From positions 1 to 58,300 of the forward strand of contig NZ_AJLR01000005.1 in the NCBI RefSeq assembly GCF_000307855.1: a stretch of 58,300 bases of DNA, given 5' to 3'. This document shows positions 1 through 8,247 of this stretch, piece by piece. Source of the stretch: Schinkia azotoformans LMG 9581. Its GTDB lineage: Bacteria; Bacillota; Bacilli; Bacillales; Bacillaceae_J. How positions within the stretch are numbered: the stretch's first letter is position 1; every line of letters starts with the position of its first letter. The translations under genes were made by a program, and so were the position numbers. The notes under the pieces are model-generated. The model ran no database searches and had not been told where the DNA came from. It saw only the letters and a list, made by a program, of their open reading frames with translations.

Positions 1-2
1 TT

Positions 3-107
3 AATGGGGGCTTGACCACAGGCACTGTTTTTTTATTAGTTTCCATATTATATATTTTTGTAATAAACTGCTGGTTAAATAGGTGGGGTGAACCTTATCA
101 TAAGTAA
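3..107 (+). CDS. C-terminal end of a membrane protein cut by the window edge
   Basis: Reading frame 3 is open from the first bases and stops with TAA at 105-107. It encodes about 34 residues: a glycine/threonine turn (GGLTTGTVFLLVS), a hydrophobic stretch and a short polar tail ending HK. That is the look of a last transmembrane helix. The position, just upstream of a spermidine-synthase-like gene, and the shape of the helix resemble the end of DUF350 (YjfL) membrane proteins, which often sit next to SpeE/SpeD-like genes. Only the tail is visible, so the family call is tentative. Confidence 0.35.
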   Translation, partial: NGGLTTGTVFLLVSILYIFVINCWLNRWGEPYHK

Positions 108-210
108 ATGAGGTTTCTAAAAAGGCGATTTCTAATGATATTTTAGGCGAATTTCCCGTCACAGGGCAAATAATGATTAGTGAAAAATTTCTTTTAAATT
201 GCCTCAGTCA

Positions 211-257
211 CTCCTTCTTTCAATACATAACATATTTATATGTTGGAAGAAGGAGGG
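211..257 (+). promoter_or_regulatory. 5' UTR hairpin that buries the ribosome binding site
   Basis: CTCCTTCTTTCAA (211-223) is complementary to TTGGAAGAAGGAG (243-255) over 13 positions with one G-T pair, and the inner bases extend the stem with one mismatch around a loop near 230-236. The right arm contains the AGAAGGAGGG ribosome site (249-257) of the gene starting at 263. In the folded mRNA the site would be paired. Regulation of translation, for example by temperature or a bound factor, is an inference. Confidence 0.6.
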
Positions 258-262
258 AAAAA

Positions 263-1255
263 ATGATTGGCTTAAATCAATTTGGTTGGATTGTCACAGG
301 TGCGGCTCTTGTCCTTCTCGTTGAAGTTCTAGTCTGGCTCTATTGGCGCTTTTTGGGTAGTGGTTCTATTCGAGATTATGTATCAGAAGATGAGGAGCCT
401 GATGGAGATTATCGTATTATCAAACGTGTTAAAACACCGACCCAACGAATCGCCTTGGTTGACAATCAAGGGCAAACGCTTGTATATGCGAATGGAGATG
501 TAATGTTTGGAACAACAGAGGACGATGAAATATATGCTGAAGCATTAATTCATTTGCCGATGGCAGTCACTGTTAAACGGGAGAACATTCTTATAATTGG
601 TGGTGGTGGTGGCATTACAACAAGAGAAGCTCTTAAGTATCCTGAAGTGAAGGAGATCACGACACTAGATATAGACTCCATTATGATGGATTTTGGTAAA
701 AATTTAGAACCTCTCGTCAAATTTAATAAAGGTGCATTAAACCACCCAAAAGTACGAACAGTTATCGAAGATGGACGAAAATTTATTGAAGATACTCAAG
801 GGAAATGGGATGCCATTTTCATAGATATTCCGGAGCCGAGCGAGGAATGTCCAGAACTATGCAGGCTTTTCAGTCGGGAATTCTTTAGGCTTTTAAAAGA
901 AAGATTGGAACCAGGTGGCGTGATTACTATCTCTTGTCCCTCACTAGCCTGGATACCAGAGTACCTTTGGTGTGTGCAAGCTACCTTAGTGAATGCAGGT
1001 TTTCATGTTTTGCCTTATCATTTTGATGTCATTGCGGAATATGAAGACGATTATGGATTTTGTATGGCGGCAAATCGTCCATTATTGCCTGACGATATCA
1101 CCCCTTCTATTCCTACACGTTTCCTATCTAAGGAGAGAGTTCAGGATATGTTTCATTTTCCCTATAACTATATTAAAAGCAGGTCAAACAATAAAATTCA
1201 AACGGATCATAACCTAGTACTTGCAGAAATTGTAGATGATTGCTGGGATGATTAA
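263..1255 (+). CDS. Membrane-anchored spermidine-synthase-like protein
   Basis: 330 residues starting at ATG 263, chosen because AGAAGGAGGG lies 5 bases upstream; an in-frame upstream ATG at 173 has no ribosome site. Residues 8-30 form one transmembrane helix. The rest is a Rossmann aminopropyltransferase domain: GGGGG at 113-117 in the AdoMet site, LDID near 135-138, VIEDG near 167-171, and FIDIPEP at 186-192. D188 matches the first catalytic Asp of SpeE; the second Asp is Glu (191). The usual YHE substrate motif reads YAE (91-93), so the histidine is lost and the substrate may not be putrescine. It faces the SpeD-like gene tail to tail. True aminopropyl transfer is plausible but unproven; spermidine-synthase-like proteins can also be plain methyltransferase-fold relatives. 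Confidence 0.8.
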   Translation: MIGLNQFGWIVTGAALVLLVEVLVWLYWRFLGSGSIRDYVSEDEEPDGDYRIIKRVKTPTQRIALVDNQGQTLVYANGDVMFGTTEDDEIYAEALIHLPMAVTVKRENILIIGGGGGITTREALKYPEVKEITTLDIDSIMMDFGKNLEPLVKFNKGALNHPKVRTVIEDGRKFIEDTQGKWDAIFIDIPEPSEECPELCRLFSREFFRLLKERLEPGGVITISCPSLAWIPEYLWCVQATLVNAGFHVLPYHFDVIAEYEDDYGFCMAANRPLLPDDITPSIPTRFLSKERVQDMFHFPYNYIKSRSNNKIQTDHNLVLAEIVDDCWDD

Positions 1256-1287
1256 TGCCAGTTTGCTAATAAAAAAGTAAAAAAAAC

Positions 1288-1333
1288 AGGCCAAGCAAGC
1301 TTTGATGAAGTCAATGCTTGCTTGGCTAATTTT
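1288..1333 (+). terminator. Rho-independent terminator
   Basis: GCCAAGCAAGC (1290-1300) pairs with GCTTGCTTGGC (1316-1326), followed by TAATTTTTTAG. It ends the upstream synthase-like gene and overlaps the last codon of the convergent gene at 1326. Confidence 0.85.
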
Positions 1334-1790
1334 TTAGAAATTCATCGAGTAAAAATAAAGTTAGTGCGGCCCTGTTGTATTTTAATGGTTTGTCTCCAGG
1401 AGCAAAGGCTTTAGCAATATAAATCCCCACTTCATCACCAGCGTTCAAAAATGATTGAACAGTTGTTCCTGTAATAATACTGATGCCATTTACGTCAAAA
1501 ATGGATCCAACAAGTGGATGTGGTTCAGATTTATTCGAACTTAAGTTGATAGTGAATTCAGCAAATTGTTCTTCCTCTAAGATAACAGATACATTTGCTG
1601 TTATATGATATACACCTGATTTAAAAACTGTAATTCTGTTTGTAGCGACATTAGGTCTAGTATTTTGGTAAGGGCCAGCTATATTAAAATTAACAAGGTT
1701 TCCAGCTATAATAGGGAGAATTCCATCGTCAGGATGATCTTGTTTATACAAGGATCCATAAGTATAGGGTTTTACATTTTTAGTTCTCAT
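1326..1790 (-). CDS. C1q/BclA-C-terminal-like beta-sandwich protein
   Basis: 154 residues, no signal peptide. The pattern is that of the compact jelly-roll C-terminal domain of Bacillus BclA-type exosporium proteins and C1q: a strand reading VNFNIAG, then ITVFKSGVYHITANVS (about residues 51-66), a block with FTINLSS, and a late LNAGDEVGIYIAKAF followed by AALTLFLL. The collagen-like repeats of BclA are absent. The ATG at 1790 lies inside the 3' end of the SpeD-like gene (11-base overlap), so the two are translationally coupled. A structural or ligand-binding role at the spore or cell surface is inferred; why it is coupled to a decarboxylase is unknown. Confidence 0.6.
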   Translation of the reverse strand: MRTKNVKPYTYGSLYKQDHPDDGILPIIAGNLVNFNIAGPYQNTRPNVATNRITVFKSGVYHITANVSVILEEEQFAEFTINLSSNKSEPHPLVGSIFDVNGISIITGTTVQSFLNAGDEVGIYIAKAFAPGDKPLKYNRAALTLFLLDEFLKN

Positions 1791-2193
1791 AGACTTCGCC
1801 TTGATAAATCATTTGTTCAGGGTATTCTAAATGTTTAATTAGCTGAGGATATGAAACTCCGCGTAAAATGGAGTACACCATTGCTTTTTTTGAAGACAAT
1901 CCTTTTAAGAGAAATTCCACTTCGCGATCAAGATCTTGCTTTCCGCATGTATAAAAATCTAAGGAAGCATATCCCTCTTCAGGCCATGTATGAACGGACA
2001 AATGTGAAGTCGATAAAACTAGTACTCCTGTTACGCCTTGAGGTTCAAATTGGTGGAAGTAAGAATATAAAATTTCCATGCCTGCGTCTAGAGCTGCTTG
2101 TTTACACAATTTCTCTAAATATGTGATATTATCCAAAAGTGAAGAATCGCACTCGAATCCATCAATAATAATATGCTTTCCTTCTTTGACCAA
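1780..2193 (-). CDS. speD: S-adenosylmethionine decarboxylase family proenzyme (SpeD-like)
   Basis: 137 residues of the class 1B pyruvoyl decarboxylase fold. Self-cleavage makes the pyruvoyl group from S63 in STSHLSVHTWPEEGYASLDF (61-80); H68 and C83 (YTCG) match the processing residues of the Thermotoga enzyme with the same numbering. The residue before the cleaved serine is Thr62 where Glu is usual. The normal product is decarboxylated AdoMet, the aminopropyl donor for spermidine synthases, which fits the neighbours. SpeD homologues that have become arginine or ornithine decarboxylases are known, so the substrate is not certain. Start is TTG 2193; the only ribosome-like site (GGAAGGG) is 12-13 bases upstream, so the start is uncertain. 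Confidence 0.85.
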   Translation of the reverse strand: MVKEGKHIIIDGFECDSSLLDNITYLEKLCKQAALDAGMEILYSYFHQFEPQGVTGVLVLSTSHLSVHTWPEEGYASLDFYTCGKQDLDREVEFLLKGLSSKKAMVYSILRGVSYPQLIKHLEYPEQMIYQGEVYEN

Positions 2194-2300
2194 AATTCCA
2201 TCATTCCCTTCCGTTTACCTTTTAAACTATGGTATGTAATATTAGAAAAATAACTTGTATGGTTGCCCTAGGTTATTAGAAAATGGACTTATATAAAAGG

Positions 2301-2336
2301 AAAAATGCGTTCTTTATTAAAAAGAACACATTTTTA
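2301..2336 (-). terminator. Terminator of the double-domain synthase gene
   Basis: AAAAATG-GTTCTTT pairs with AAAGAAC-CATTTTT around ATTAA. It has A/T tails on both strands and lies just past the stop codon at 2345, between that gene and the SpeD-like gene. It may be partly read through. Confidence 0.7.
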
Positions 2337-2344
2337 AGTCCCTA

Positions 2345-4144
2345 TTACTGACTAAATTCTTGCCGATAAATTTCATGTAATTTTAAATCAGACAAACTAT
2401 TTATCTGTGCTTCCATTAAAACCGACTGTAACATAGGAGAAAAGACAAACAAGGTTGAAAGGTCTTCAGGGAGTGTTGTGGTATTCGGGATAGTTAATTT
2501 TATATCATCTACGGCCAAAGGTTTTTTTGCTGCCAAATGAAATCCCCAATCTCCGAAGGAAGGAACGTTTATATGGTAGCTTTGGACATGCATTCCTGTC
2601 TCCATAAGTGTAAGCCCGATACTCCAGTATACTAATGGAGCATATTCTGGTGAATGAGATTGGCAAACAAGAATACCGTCTTCCGTTAGAAGATTTAATA
2701 ATTCCTTAAAAAATTCCACAGTATACAAGCGGCTTAAGACTTCATCGCCTGGGTCAGGTAAGTCTACTATAATGACATCATATTGGTCCTTTTGGTTTCG
2801 TTGGAATACTTGAATATCCTGCTGATGAATGAATACCCGCTTATCGTGTAGGGCGCTTTTATTAAGGGAAACAACTGCAGAAATATTACTAGCCATGTCG
2901 AGCATTAATGGATCAAGATCTACTAAGTCTATATGCTTTACATCAGGGTATTTTAGGACTTCTCTAATAGCCAACCCATCACCGCCGCCTACAATAAGGA
3001 TGCTGTCCCGTTTTTGGCTTATGGATAATGCAGGATGAACAAGAGCCTCGTGATAGAATTCCTCATCTAATGAACTGAACTGTAGTTGCTTATCTAGATA
3101 AAGACGAACATCAGTTGTTTCCAAAACTAATACATGATCCCCCTCTATTCCTTCGTATAAAATACGGTGAGGATTGGAGAGAAGATGATGAAGCTCTTTC
3201 AGTTCTTCCGGATCGACATCAGCCTCTTGCTCTGCTGGAGTGGTAGAGGCTTCACTTGAGGAAGATAATTTGCGTAATGAAAGGGAATCTAAGGAGTTGA
3301 CAATAACAATGGCTTTATTCTTGAATGACATGACCTGTTCCGAAAATATAAACCATGGCATTAGATTATTAGGAAGGGAACGGTTCGGCACATCAATTTT
3401 TTTCTCTTCACTCCATCTTAAGGGTTTCTTTCCAGCCAGGTGAAATCCGCAATCACCAAACCAGGGAACATGGACGTGGTAGTTGAGATTGTATAATGGC
3501 ACGCTTTCTAATGTTTTTGAAATACTCCAGTATTCCAAAGAGGCATCTTTCGGAGATGAGGACGTACAAACCATTAGCCCGCTGTCAGTAAGCTGGTTGG
3601 ACAGTTGGAGAAAGAATTCCTGGGTAAAAAAAAGGCTCTCTTCTTCTGGCAGAATGGCGATAATAACATCAAATTTCTGCTTCTCTGTCATAAGAACATC
3701 ATCTATATTGGTATCTGAGATTTGAACACGTTTATCAGAGAAGGAACCTTCGTTAAGCTCAATAATTTCTGGAGTATTTTTAGCGGCTAAAAGGATTTCG
3801 GGGGATAGTGCCACTAGATTGACATGGTTAACACTTGGATATTTAAGGACTTCTCGTAATGCTAATCCACTTTCATCGCCGATGATTAGGATACGATCGT
3901 GCCGTTCCGATAAAAGCATGGATGGATGTACTAAAGCCTCATGAAAAATTCTTTCATCCATTGAATTCCATTTAAGTTCATTATTCTGGTATAAACGTAT
4001 ATTCATTGTTTCTATCAAAAGCACATTCTGATATGGACTTGCACCCTTAAAAATGATTTTGTGAGGACCAGCTAATAATTGTTGAAGTTCAATCAAATCG
4101 TAAATATCACCACGGAAGGAATCCTGATTGTTATTATTACTCAA
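2345..4144 (-). CDS. Tandem double spermidine-synthase-domain protein, first domain degenerate
   Basis: 599 residues, about twice the normal SpeE length. Two homologous halves, about 18-285 and 315-590, are joined by a Ser/Glu-rich linker (294-313). The second half keeps YHEALVH (364-370), GGGDG (386-390), DLDP (409-412) and IIVDLPDP with both catalytic Asp positions (D461, D464). In the first half the same positions read FHEALVH, GDESG (89-93), ALSP (112-115) and IIAILPEE, so the Asp pair is I164/E167. The N-terminal half therefore looks like a pseudoenzyme that may scaffold or regulate the active half. Classical SpeE works as a dimer or tetramer; this gene may encode a fused dimer. No signal peptide or membrane helix. 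It is transcribed away from the amine oxidase gene. Confidence 0.85.
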   Translation of the reverse strand: MSNNNNQDSFRGDIYDLIELQQLLAGPHKIIFKGASPYQNVLLIETMNIRLYQNNELKWNSMDERIFHEALVHPSMLLSERHDRILIIGDESGLALREVLKYPSVNHVNLVALSPEILLAAKNTPEIIELNEGSFSDKRVQISDTNIDDVLMTEKQKFDVIIAILPEEESLFFTQEFFLQLSNQLTDSGLMVCTSSSPKDASLEYWSISKTLESVPLYNLNYHVHVPWFGDCGFHLAGKKPLRWSEEKKIDVPNRSLPNNLMPWFIFSEQVMSFKNKAIVIVNSLDSLSLRKLSSSSEASTTPAEQEADVDPEELKELHHLLSNPHRILYEGIEGDHVLVLETTDVRLYLDKQLQFSSLDEEFYHEALVHPALSISQKRDSILIVGGGDGLAIREVLKYPDVKHIDLVDLDPLMLDMASNISAVVSLNKSALHDKRVFIHQQDIQVFQRNQKDQYDVIIVDLPDPGDEVLSRLYTVEFFKELLNLLTEDGILVCQSHSPEYAPLVYWSIGLTLMETGMHVQSYHINVPSFGDWGFHLAAKKPLAVDDIKLTIPNTTTLPEDLSTLFVFSPMLQSVLMEAQINSLSDLKLHEIYRQEFSQ

Positions 4145-4210
4145 TATTATATCACCTCTAGTAAGTAACTTATTGTAATTATATGAAGAAGCGAACAGTT
4201 TCGTGAATGA

Positions 4211-4226
4211 TGTTTCACATGAAACA
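4211..4226. promoter_or_regulatory. parS-like ParB (Spo0J) binding site
   Basis: TGTTTCACATGAAACA is a near-perfect palindrome (7-base arms, CA centre). It matches the bacterial parS consensus TGTTTCACGTGAAACA at 15 of 16 positions. It lies in the divergent intergenic region between the double synthase (start 4144) and the amine oxidase (start 4358). ParB loads at such sites and spreads along the chromosome. Binding at this copy is not demonstrated. Confidence 0.65.
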
Positions 4227-4357
4227 ATAATAGGGGAATTCTCATCATATATTTAAAGTTAATTAACATGAACTATTTCAATTTAATGTAGCCAAGCATA
4301 TATTGCCAATAAAACATTTTTCTATTTTTCAATAGTAAATAAAGGGGAGGATTTTAT

Positions 4358-5908
4358 TTGGCACATACGCCATTGGCTAGTATGGTGCAGAGAGCTTTTG
4401 CAGCGGCACATATGGAAATGGAGAAACAAAAAAGGAACGAAAAAAGGATTCAACCTGATAGAAATATTTCAAAAAGCCCTGTCTATCCAAACATGGAAGA
4501 AGGACAATATTCTAATCTAAAAAGAGAAATGAAAAATGCTCCAAGAATTATTATTGTGGGAGCGGGCTTAGCAGGTCTTACTTGTGCATATCGTCTAAAG
4601 CAGGCGGGGATTTTATCTACTATTTACGAGGCGACGGATCGGGTTGGGGGGCGGTGTTGGACAAGAAGGGGTGCTTTCAAAGAAAATCAAATTGTCGAGC
4701 GTGGCGGAGAATTGATCAATACTGGTCACATGGAGATTCGAAATCTTGCTGAAGAGTTTAATTTAAAATTAGATAATTTAATTGAGGCTGAGACAAAAGG
4801 AACAGAACCGCGTTACTATCTTAAGGGATCCTCATACACTTTAGAAGAAGCAACAAAGGACTTTTTAGGAGTTTATCCTCAACTACAAAAGGATCTTGAA
4901 GAAGTGGGAGAAACTACACTTTATAATAGTTTTACAGAGCGCGGCTTTGAGCTTGATCATATGTCTATCGTTGATTATATAAATGAAATTGTGCCTGGTG
5001 GCATCCATTCAAAGTTTGGTCAATTATTGGTACTAGCCTATACAATTGAATATGGAGCAGATGCCGATCAGCAAAGTGCATTAAATCTACTCTATTTGTT
5101 AGGTTTTTCCCCAAAAGGCTCCTTGAATATATTTGGAGATTCAGATGAACAATTCCATATAAGGGGTGGAAATGACCTACTTCCAGAGTTATTAGCTAAG
5201 GAGCTGGATGGACAAATTAAATTTAATGCAGAGTTGATGAAGATTGAACAAAATAGTCTAGGTGAAATAAGACTCGTCTTTCGAAACAGTGAAAGCAGGT
5301 GGGAAGTTTTTGCGGAAAAGGTTGTCTTAACTATTCCCTTTAGAATATTAAGATTGATTGATTACGAGGATGCAGGATTTAGTTCCTTAAAGGTAACGGC
5401 CATTGAGGAGATTGGAGTGGGAGTAAATACGAAACTTCATGCACAATTTTCAAATCGGTTCTGGAGAAAGCTTGGAACCAATGGTGGAACATTTTCGGAT
5501 ACCGGGTATCAGAATACTTGGGAGGTTTCTCGTGCTCAAAAAGGTAAGTCGGGCATTCTTGTTAACTATACGGGGGCAGGAACGGCTGCCAATATAAATG
5601 CTTTAACAGAAGAGATCACAGAATCCTTTTTCGGGCAGCTAAAACCTGTTTTGCCAGGAAGCGAAAAATACTGGAAAGGATTATCTACAGTTGACCACTG
5701 GTTAAGTAACCAGTGGTCAAGAGGGTCCTATTCATATTTCAAAGTTGGTCAATATACGAAATTTGCTGGAATTGCGGGAGAACGTGAAGGTAACATCTTC
5801 TTTGCAGGTGAGCACACATCAGTAGCTTTCCAAGGATATTTAAATGGAGCAGTTGAAACTGGAGAGAGGGCATCACAAGAGGTACTGGAGGATTTAAAAG
5901 TAAAGTAA
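4358..5908 (+). CDS. Flavin-containing amine oxidase
   Basis: 516 residues of the FAD-dependent monoamine/polyamine oxidase family, which oxidises amines to aldehydes with release of H2O2. The dinucleotide motif GAGLAG is at 68-73, followed by EATDRVGGRC and the substrate-side segment ERGGE. GVGVNTKL carries the conserved lysine that sits over the flavin, and the C-terminal FAD motif is FFAGEHTSVAFQGYLNGAVE. Start is TTG 4358 behind AAAGGGGAGG. The first 60 residues are a polar, basic extension without a signal peptide, so the enzyme is probably cytoplasmic or spore-associated. Next to aminopropyltransferase- and SpeD-like genes, a polyamine or acyl-polyamine substrate is the natural guess. 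Confidence 0.85.
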   Translation: MAHTPLASMVQRAFAAAHMEMEKQKRNEKRIQPDRNISKSPVYPNMEEGQYSNLKREMKNAPRIIIVGAGLAGLTCAYRLKQAGILSTIYEATDRVGGRCWTRRGAFKENQIVERGGELINTGHMEIRNLAEEFNLKLDNLIEAETKGTEPRYYLKGSSYTLEEATKDFLGVYPQLQKDLEEVGETTLYNSFTERGFELDHMSIVDYINEIVPGGIHSKFGQLLVLAYTIEYGADADQQSALNLLYLLGFSPKGSLNIFGDSDEQFHIRGGNDLLPELLAKELDGQIKFNAELMKIEQNSLGEIRLVFRNSESRWEVFAEKVVLTIPFRILRLIDYEDAGFSSLKVTAIEEIGVGVNTKLHAQFSNRFWRKLGTNGGTFSDTGYQNTWEVSRAQKGKSGILVNYTGAGTAANINALTEEITESFFGQLKPVLPGSEKYWKGLSTVDHWLSNQWSRGSYSYFKVGQYTKFAGIAGEREGNIFFAGEHTSVAFQGYLNGAVETGERASQEVLEDLKVK

Positions 5909-5913
5909 AATAA

Positions 5914-5941
5914 AGAGAGACAGGCTAGGATCTGTCTCTCT
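5914..5941 (+). terminator. Hairpin after the amine oxidase
   Basis: AGAGAGACAG (5914-5923) pairs with CTGTCTCTCT (5932-5941). There is no long U tract after it, so termination strength is doubtful. Confidence 0.5.
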
Positions 5942-5965
5942 TAGTCATATCCCAAGAAGTATTAT

Positions 5966-6072
5966 ATCAACATAATTTGTTCAGTAGGTAACTACTGTTA
6001 TGTTGATCTTTATTATTACGAATAAATCCTTTTCATCTGTTGAATCTTAAGGAGTGTCCTTAAGATTTTTTA
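5966..6072 (+). promoter_or_regulatory. Structured leader with two hairpins upstream of pdp
   Basis: First hairpin: ATCAACATAA (5966-5975) with TTATGTTGAT (5998-6007), stacked on CAGTAG (5982-5987) with CTACTG (5992-5997) and a six-base bulge. Second hairpin: AATCTTAAGGA (6043-6053), loop GTG, TCCTTAAGATT (6057-6067), then TTTTTAATT, which is a textbook terminator on the plus strand. No gene lies between this terminator and the previous one, so either it backs up the amine oxidase terminator or it is an attenuator for the nucleoside operon. I do not recognise a known riboswitch. Confidence 0.5.
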
Positions 6073-6151
6073 ATTAGGAATAAAAATGCTTTTGATATGG
6101 ATCTATGCCAGATAAGAATTAGGTATATTCATCAGTTTAGGAGGAAGTCAT

Positions 6152-7453
6152 ATGAGAATGGTTGACTTAATTGAAAAGAAACGTGATGGTTTTGAATTAA
6201 CGAAAGAAGAAATACAATTTTTGATAAATGGATTTACGAATGGAGAGATTCCAGACTATCAAATGTCGGCTTTTTCTATGGCTGTATTTTTCAAAGGCAT
6301 GACAAAGGAAGAGCGTGTTCACTTAACAGAAGCAATGGTTCAATCCGGTGATCAAATTGATCTTTCCGGAATTGAAGGAATAAAAGTAGATAAACACAGT
6401 ACCGGCGGGGTTGGTGATACGACTACACTTGTGTTAGCACCGCTTGTTGCTTCAGTTGGTGTTCCGGTTGCCAAAATGTCAGGAAGAGGTCTTGGACATA
6501 CTGGCGGTACAATTGATAAGTTGGAATCTATTAAAGGTTTTCATGTAGAAATTACGAATGAAGAATTTATTGATTTAGTGAATAAGAATAAAGTCGCTGT
6601 GATTGGCCAAAGCGGCAACTTAACACCTGCTGATAAAAAATTGTATGCATTAAGAGACGTTACGGCAACGGTGGATTCCATTCCTCTTATTGCAAGTTCC
6701 ATTATGAGTAAGAAAATTGCTGCGGGGGCTGATGCCATTGTTCTTGACGTCAAAACTGGCAGCGGGGCATTTATGAAGAGTCTTGAGGATGCAAAGGAAT
6801 TAGCTAAGACAATGGTTGATATTGGTAATGGTGTCGGCAGGAAAACAAAGGCGATTATTTCAGATATGAGCCAGCCGCTTGGATTTGCCGTCGGAAATGC
6901 CCTTGAGGTGAAAGAAGCGATCGATACGCTGCAAGGCCAAGGACCTGAAGATTTATATGAACTATGTTTGACACTTGGCAGTCATATGGTTGTATTAGCC
7001 GAAAAGGCAACTGACTATAAGCAAGCACGCGAAATGCTGGAGGAATCTATTCGAAACGGAAAGGCATTAGAAAGTTTTAAAACGTTTCTTGCTGCACAGG
7101 GTGGAGATGCATTGGTTGTAGATGAGCCATCTAAACTTCCAACGGCTTCCTATACAATCGCTGTTCCTGCTAAACAAACTGGTTATGTTTCTGAAATTAC
7201 GGCTGAAATAGTTGGGCTGGCAGCCATGATGCTGGGTGCAGGACGGGCAACGAAAGAGTCTGTTATTGATCTAGCGGTAGGTGTTGTGCTTCATAAAAAA
7301 GTAGGAGATTATGTTCAAGCTGGTGAGGCTTTAGTAACGATTCATAGCAATAATGAAAACGTTCAAGAAGTTATCGAGAAAATTTACTCCGCATACCAAC
7401 TTTCTGATAAAAAGGTAGTAAAACCGACACTGATTTATACAGAAATTCAATAA
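6152..7453 (+). CDS. pdp: Pyrimidine-nucleoside phosphorylase
   Basis: 433 residues, the usual length. It splits uridine, deoxyuridine or thymidine with phosphate into base and (deoxy)ribose-1-phosphate in the cytoplasm. The signature [19 protein letters not shown] is present, with [14 protein letters not shown] for phosphate binding and VKTGSGAF. The sequence tracks Bacillus Pdp along its whole length. The start at ATG 6152 follows TTAGGAGG. It is first in a pdp-deoC-nupC operon with 11 bases to deoC; B. subtilis uses the order deoC(dra)-nupC-pdp, so the operon is rearranged. Confidence 0.96.
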   Translation: MRMVDLIEKKRDGFELTKEEIQFLINGFTNGEIPDYQMSAFSMAVFFKGMTKEERVHLTEAMVQSGDQIDLSGIEGIKVDKHSTGGVGDTTTLVLAPLVASVGVPVAKMSGRGLGHTGGTIDKLESIKGFHVEITNEEFIDLVNKNKVAVIGQSGNLTPADKKLYALRDVTATVDSIPLIASSIMSKKIAAGADAIVLDVKTGSGAFMKSLEDAKELAKTMVDIGNGVGRKTKAIISDMSQPLGFAVGNALEVKEAIDTLQGQGPEDLYELCLTLGSHMVVLAEKATDYKQAREMLEESIRNGKALESFKTFLAAQGGDALVVDEPSKLPTASYTIAVPAKQTGYVSEITAEIVGLAAMMLGAGRATKESVIDLAVGVVLHKKVGDYVQAGEALVTIHSNNENVQEVIEKIYSAYQLSDKKVVKPTLIYTEIQ

Positions 7454-7464
7454 TCGAAAAAGGG

Positions 7465-8148
7465 ATGAAAAACATGACAAAAAATTTAGCGGGATTGATT
7501 GATCATACATTATTAAAGGCCAATGCGACAAAAGCTGAGGTGATGAAGCTGCTTGAGGAAGCAAAACAATATCAATTTGCTTCCGTTTGTATTAATCCTA
7601 CATGGGTGGAAACAGCAGCTGAATTTCTTCATAACACACCGGAAGTAAAGGTCTGTACCGTTATTGGCTTTCCACTTGGTGCAACAACGCCGGAAGTAAA
7701 AGCATTTGAAACAAAAAATGCGATTGAAAATGGTGCAAATGAAGTAGATATGGTTATTAATATCGGGGCATTAAAGGACCGTCAGTACGATTTAGTGGAA
7801 ACAGATATTAAAGCGGTAGTCGACGCGGCGAAAGGGAAAGCGTTGACGAAGGTGATTATTGAAACCTGTCTATTGACAGATGAAGAAAAAGAGAAAGCTT
7901 GTGAATTAGCGGTTAAAGCCGGAACGGACTTTGTCAAAACATCTACTGGCTTTTCCACTGGCGGAGCAACTATTGAAGATGTTGCTCTCATGAGAAAAAC
8001 AGTCGGTCCTGGAATTGGTGTTAAGGCTTCTGGCGGTGTTAGAAATTTGGAAGATGCAGAAGCCGTGATCAAAGCAGGTGCTAATCGCATTGGCGCAAGT
8101 TCAGGCGTGGAGATTGTAAACGGTGAAACTTCATCTTCTTCTTATTAA
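7465..8148 (+). CDS. deoC: Deoxyribose-phosphate aldolase
   Basis: 227 residues. It cleaves 2-deoxyribose-5-phosphate to glyceraldehyde-3-phosphate and acetaldehyde, the step after Pdp and phosphopentomutase. Visible are [12 protein letters not shown] at the N terminus, [11 protein letters not shown], the Schiff-base lysine in [15 protein letters not shown], and VKASGGVRN with the second lysine. The tail GETSSSSY is typical. The Shine-Dalgarno AAAGGGATG lies between the pdp stop and this ATG. The sugar enters central metabolism through this enzyme, and the transporter follows at once. Confidence 0.96.
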   Translation: MKNMTKNLAGLIDHTLLKANATKAEVMKLLEEAKQYQFASVCINPTWVETAAEFLHNTPEVKVCTVIGFPLGATTPEVKAFETKNAIENGANEVDMVINIGALKDRQYDLVETDIKAVVDAAKGKALTKVIIETCLLTDEEKEKACELAVKAGTDFVKTSTGFSTGGATIEDVALMRKTVGPGIGVKASGGVRNLEDAEAVIKAGANRIGASSGVEIVNGETSSSSY

Positions 8149-8247
8149 CTAACGGTAATAGACTGGTTCTTGTAACGAATTAATTTTTTTGAATTGATGG
8201 AAGTGACTAATCAACTACGAATTTTTACACCATCTGGAGGACAAACG

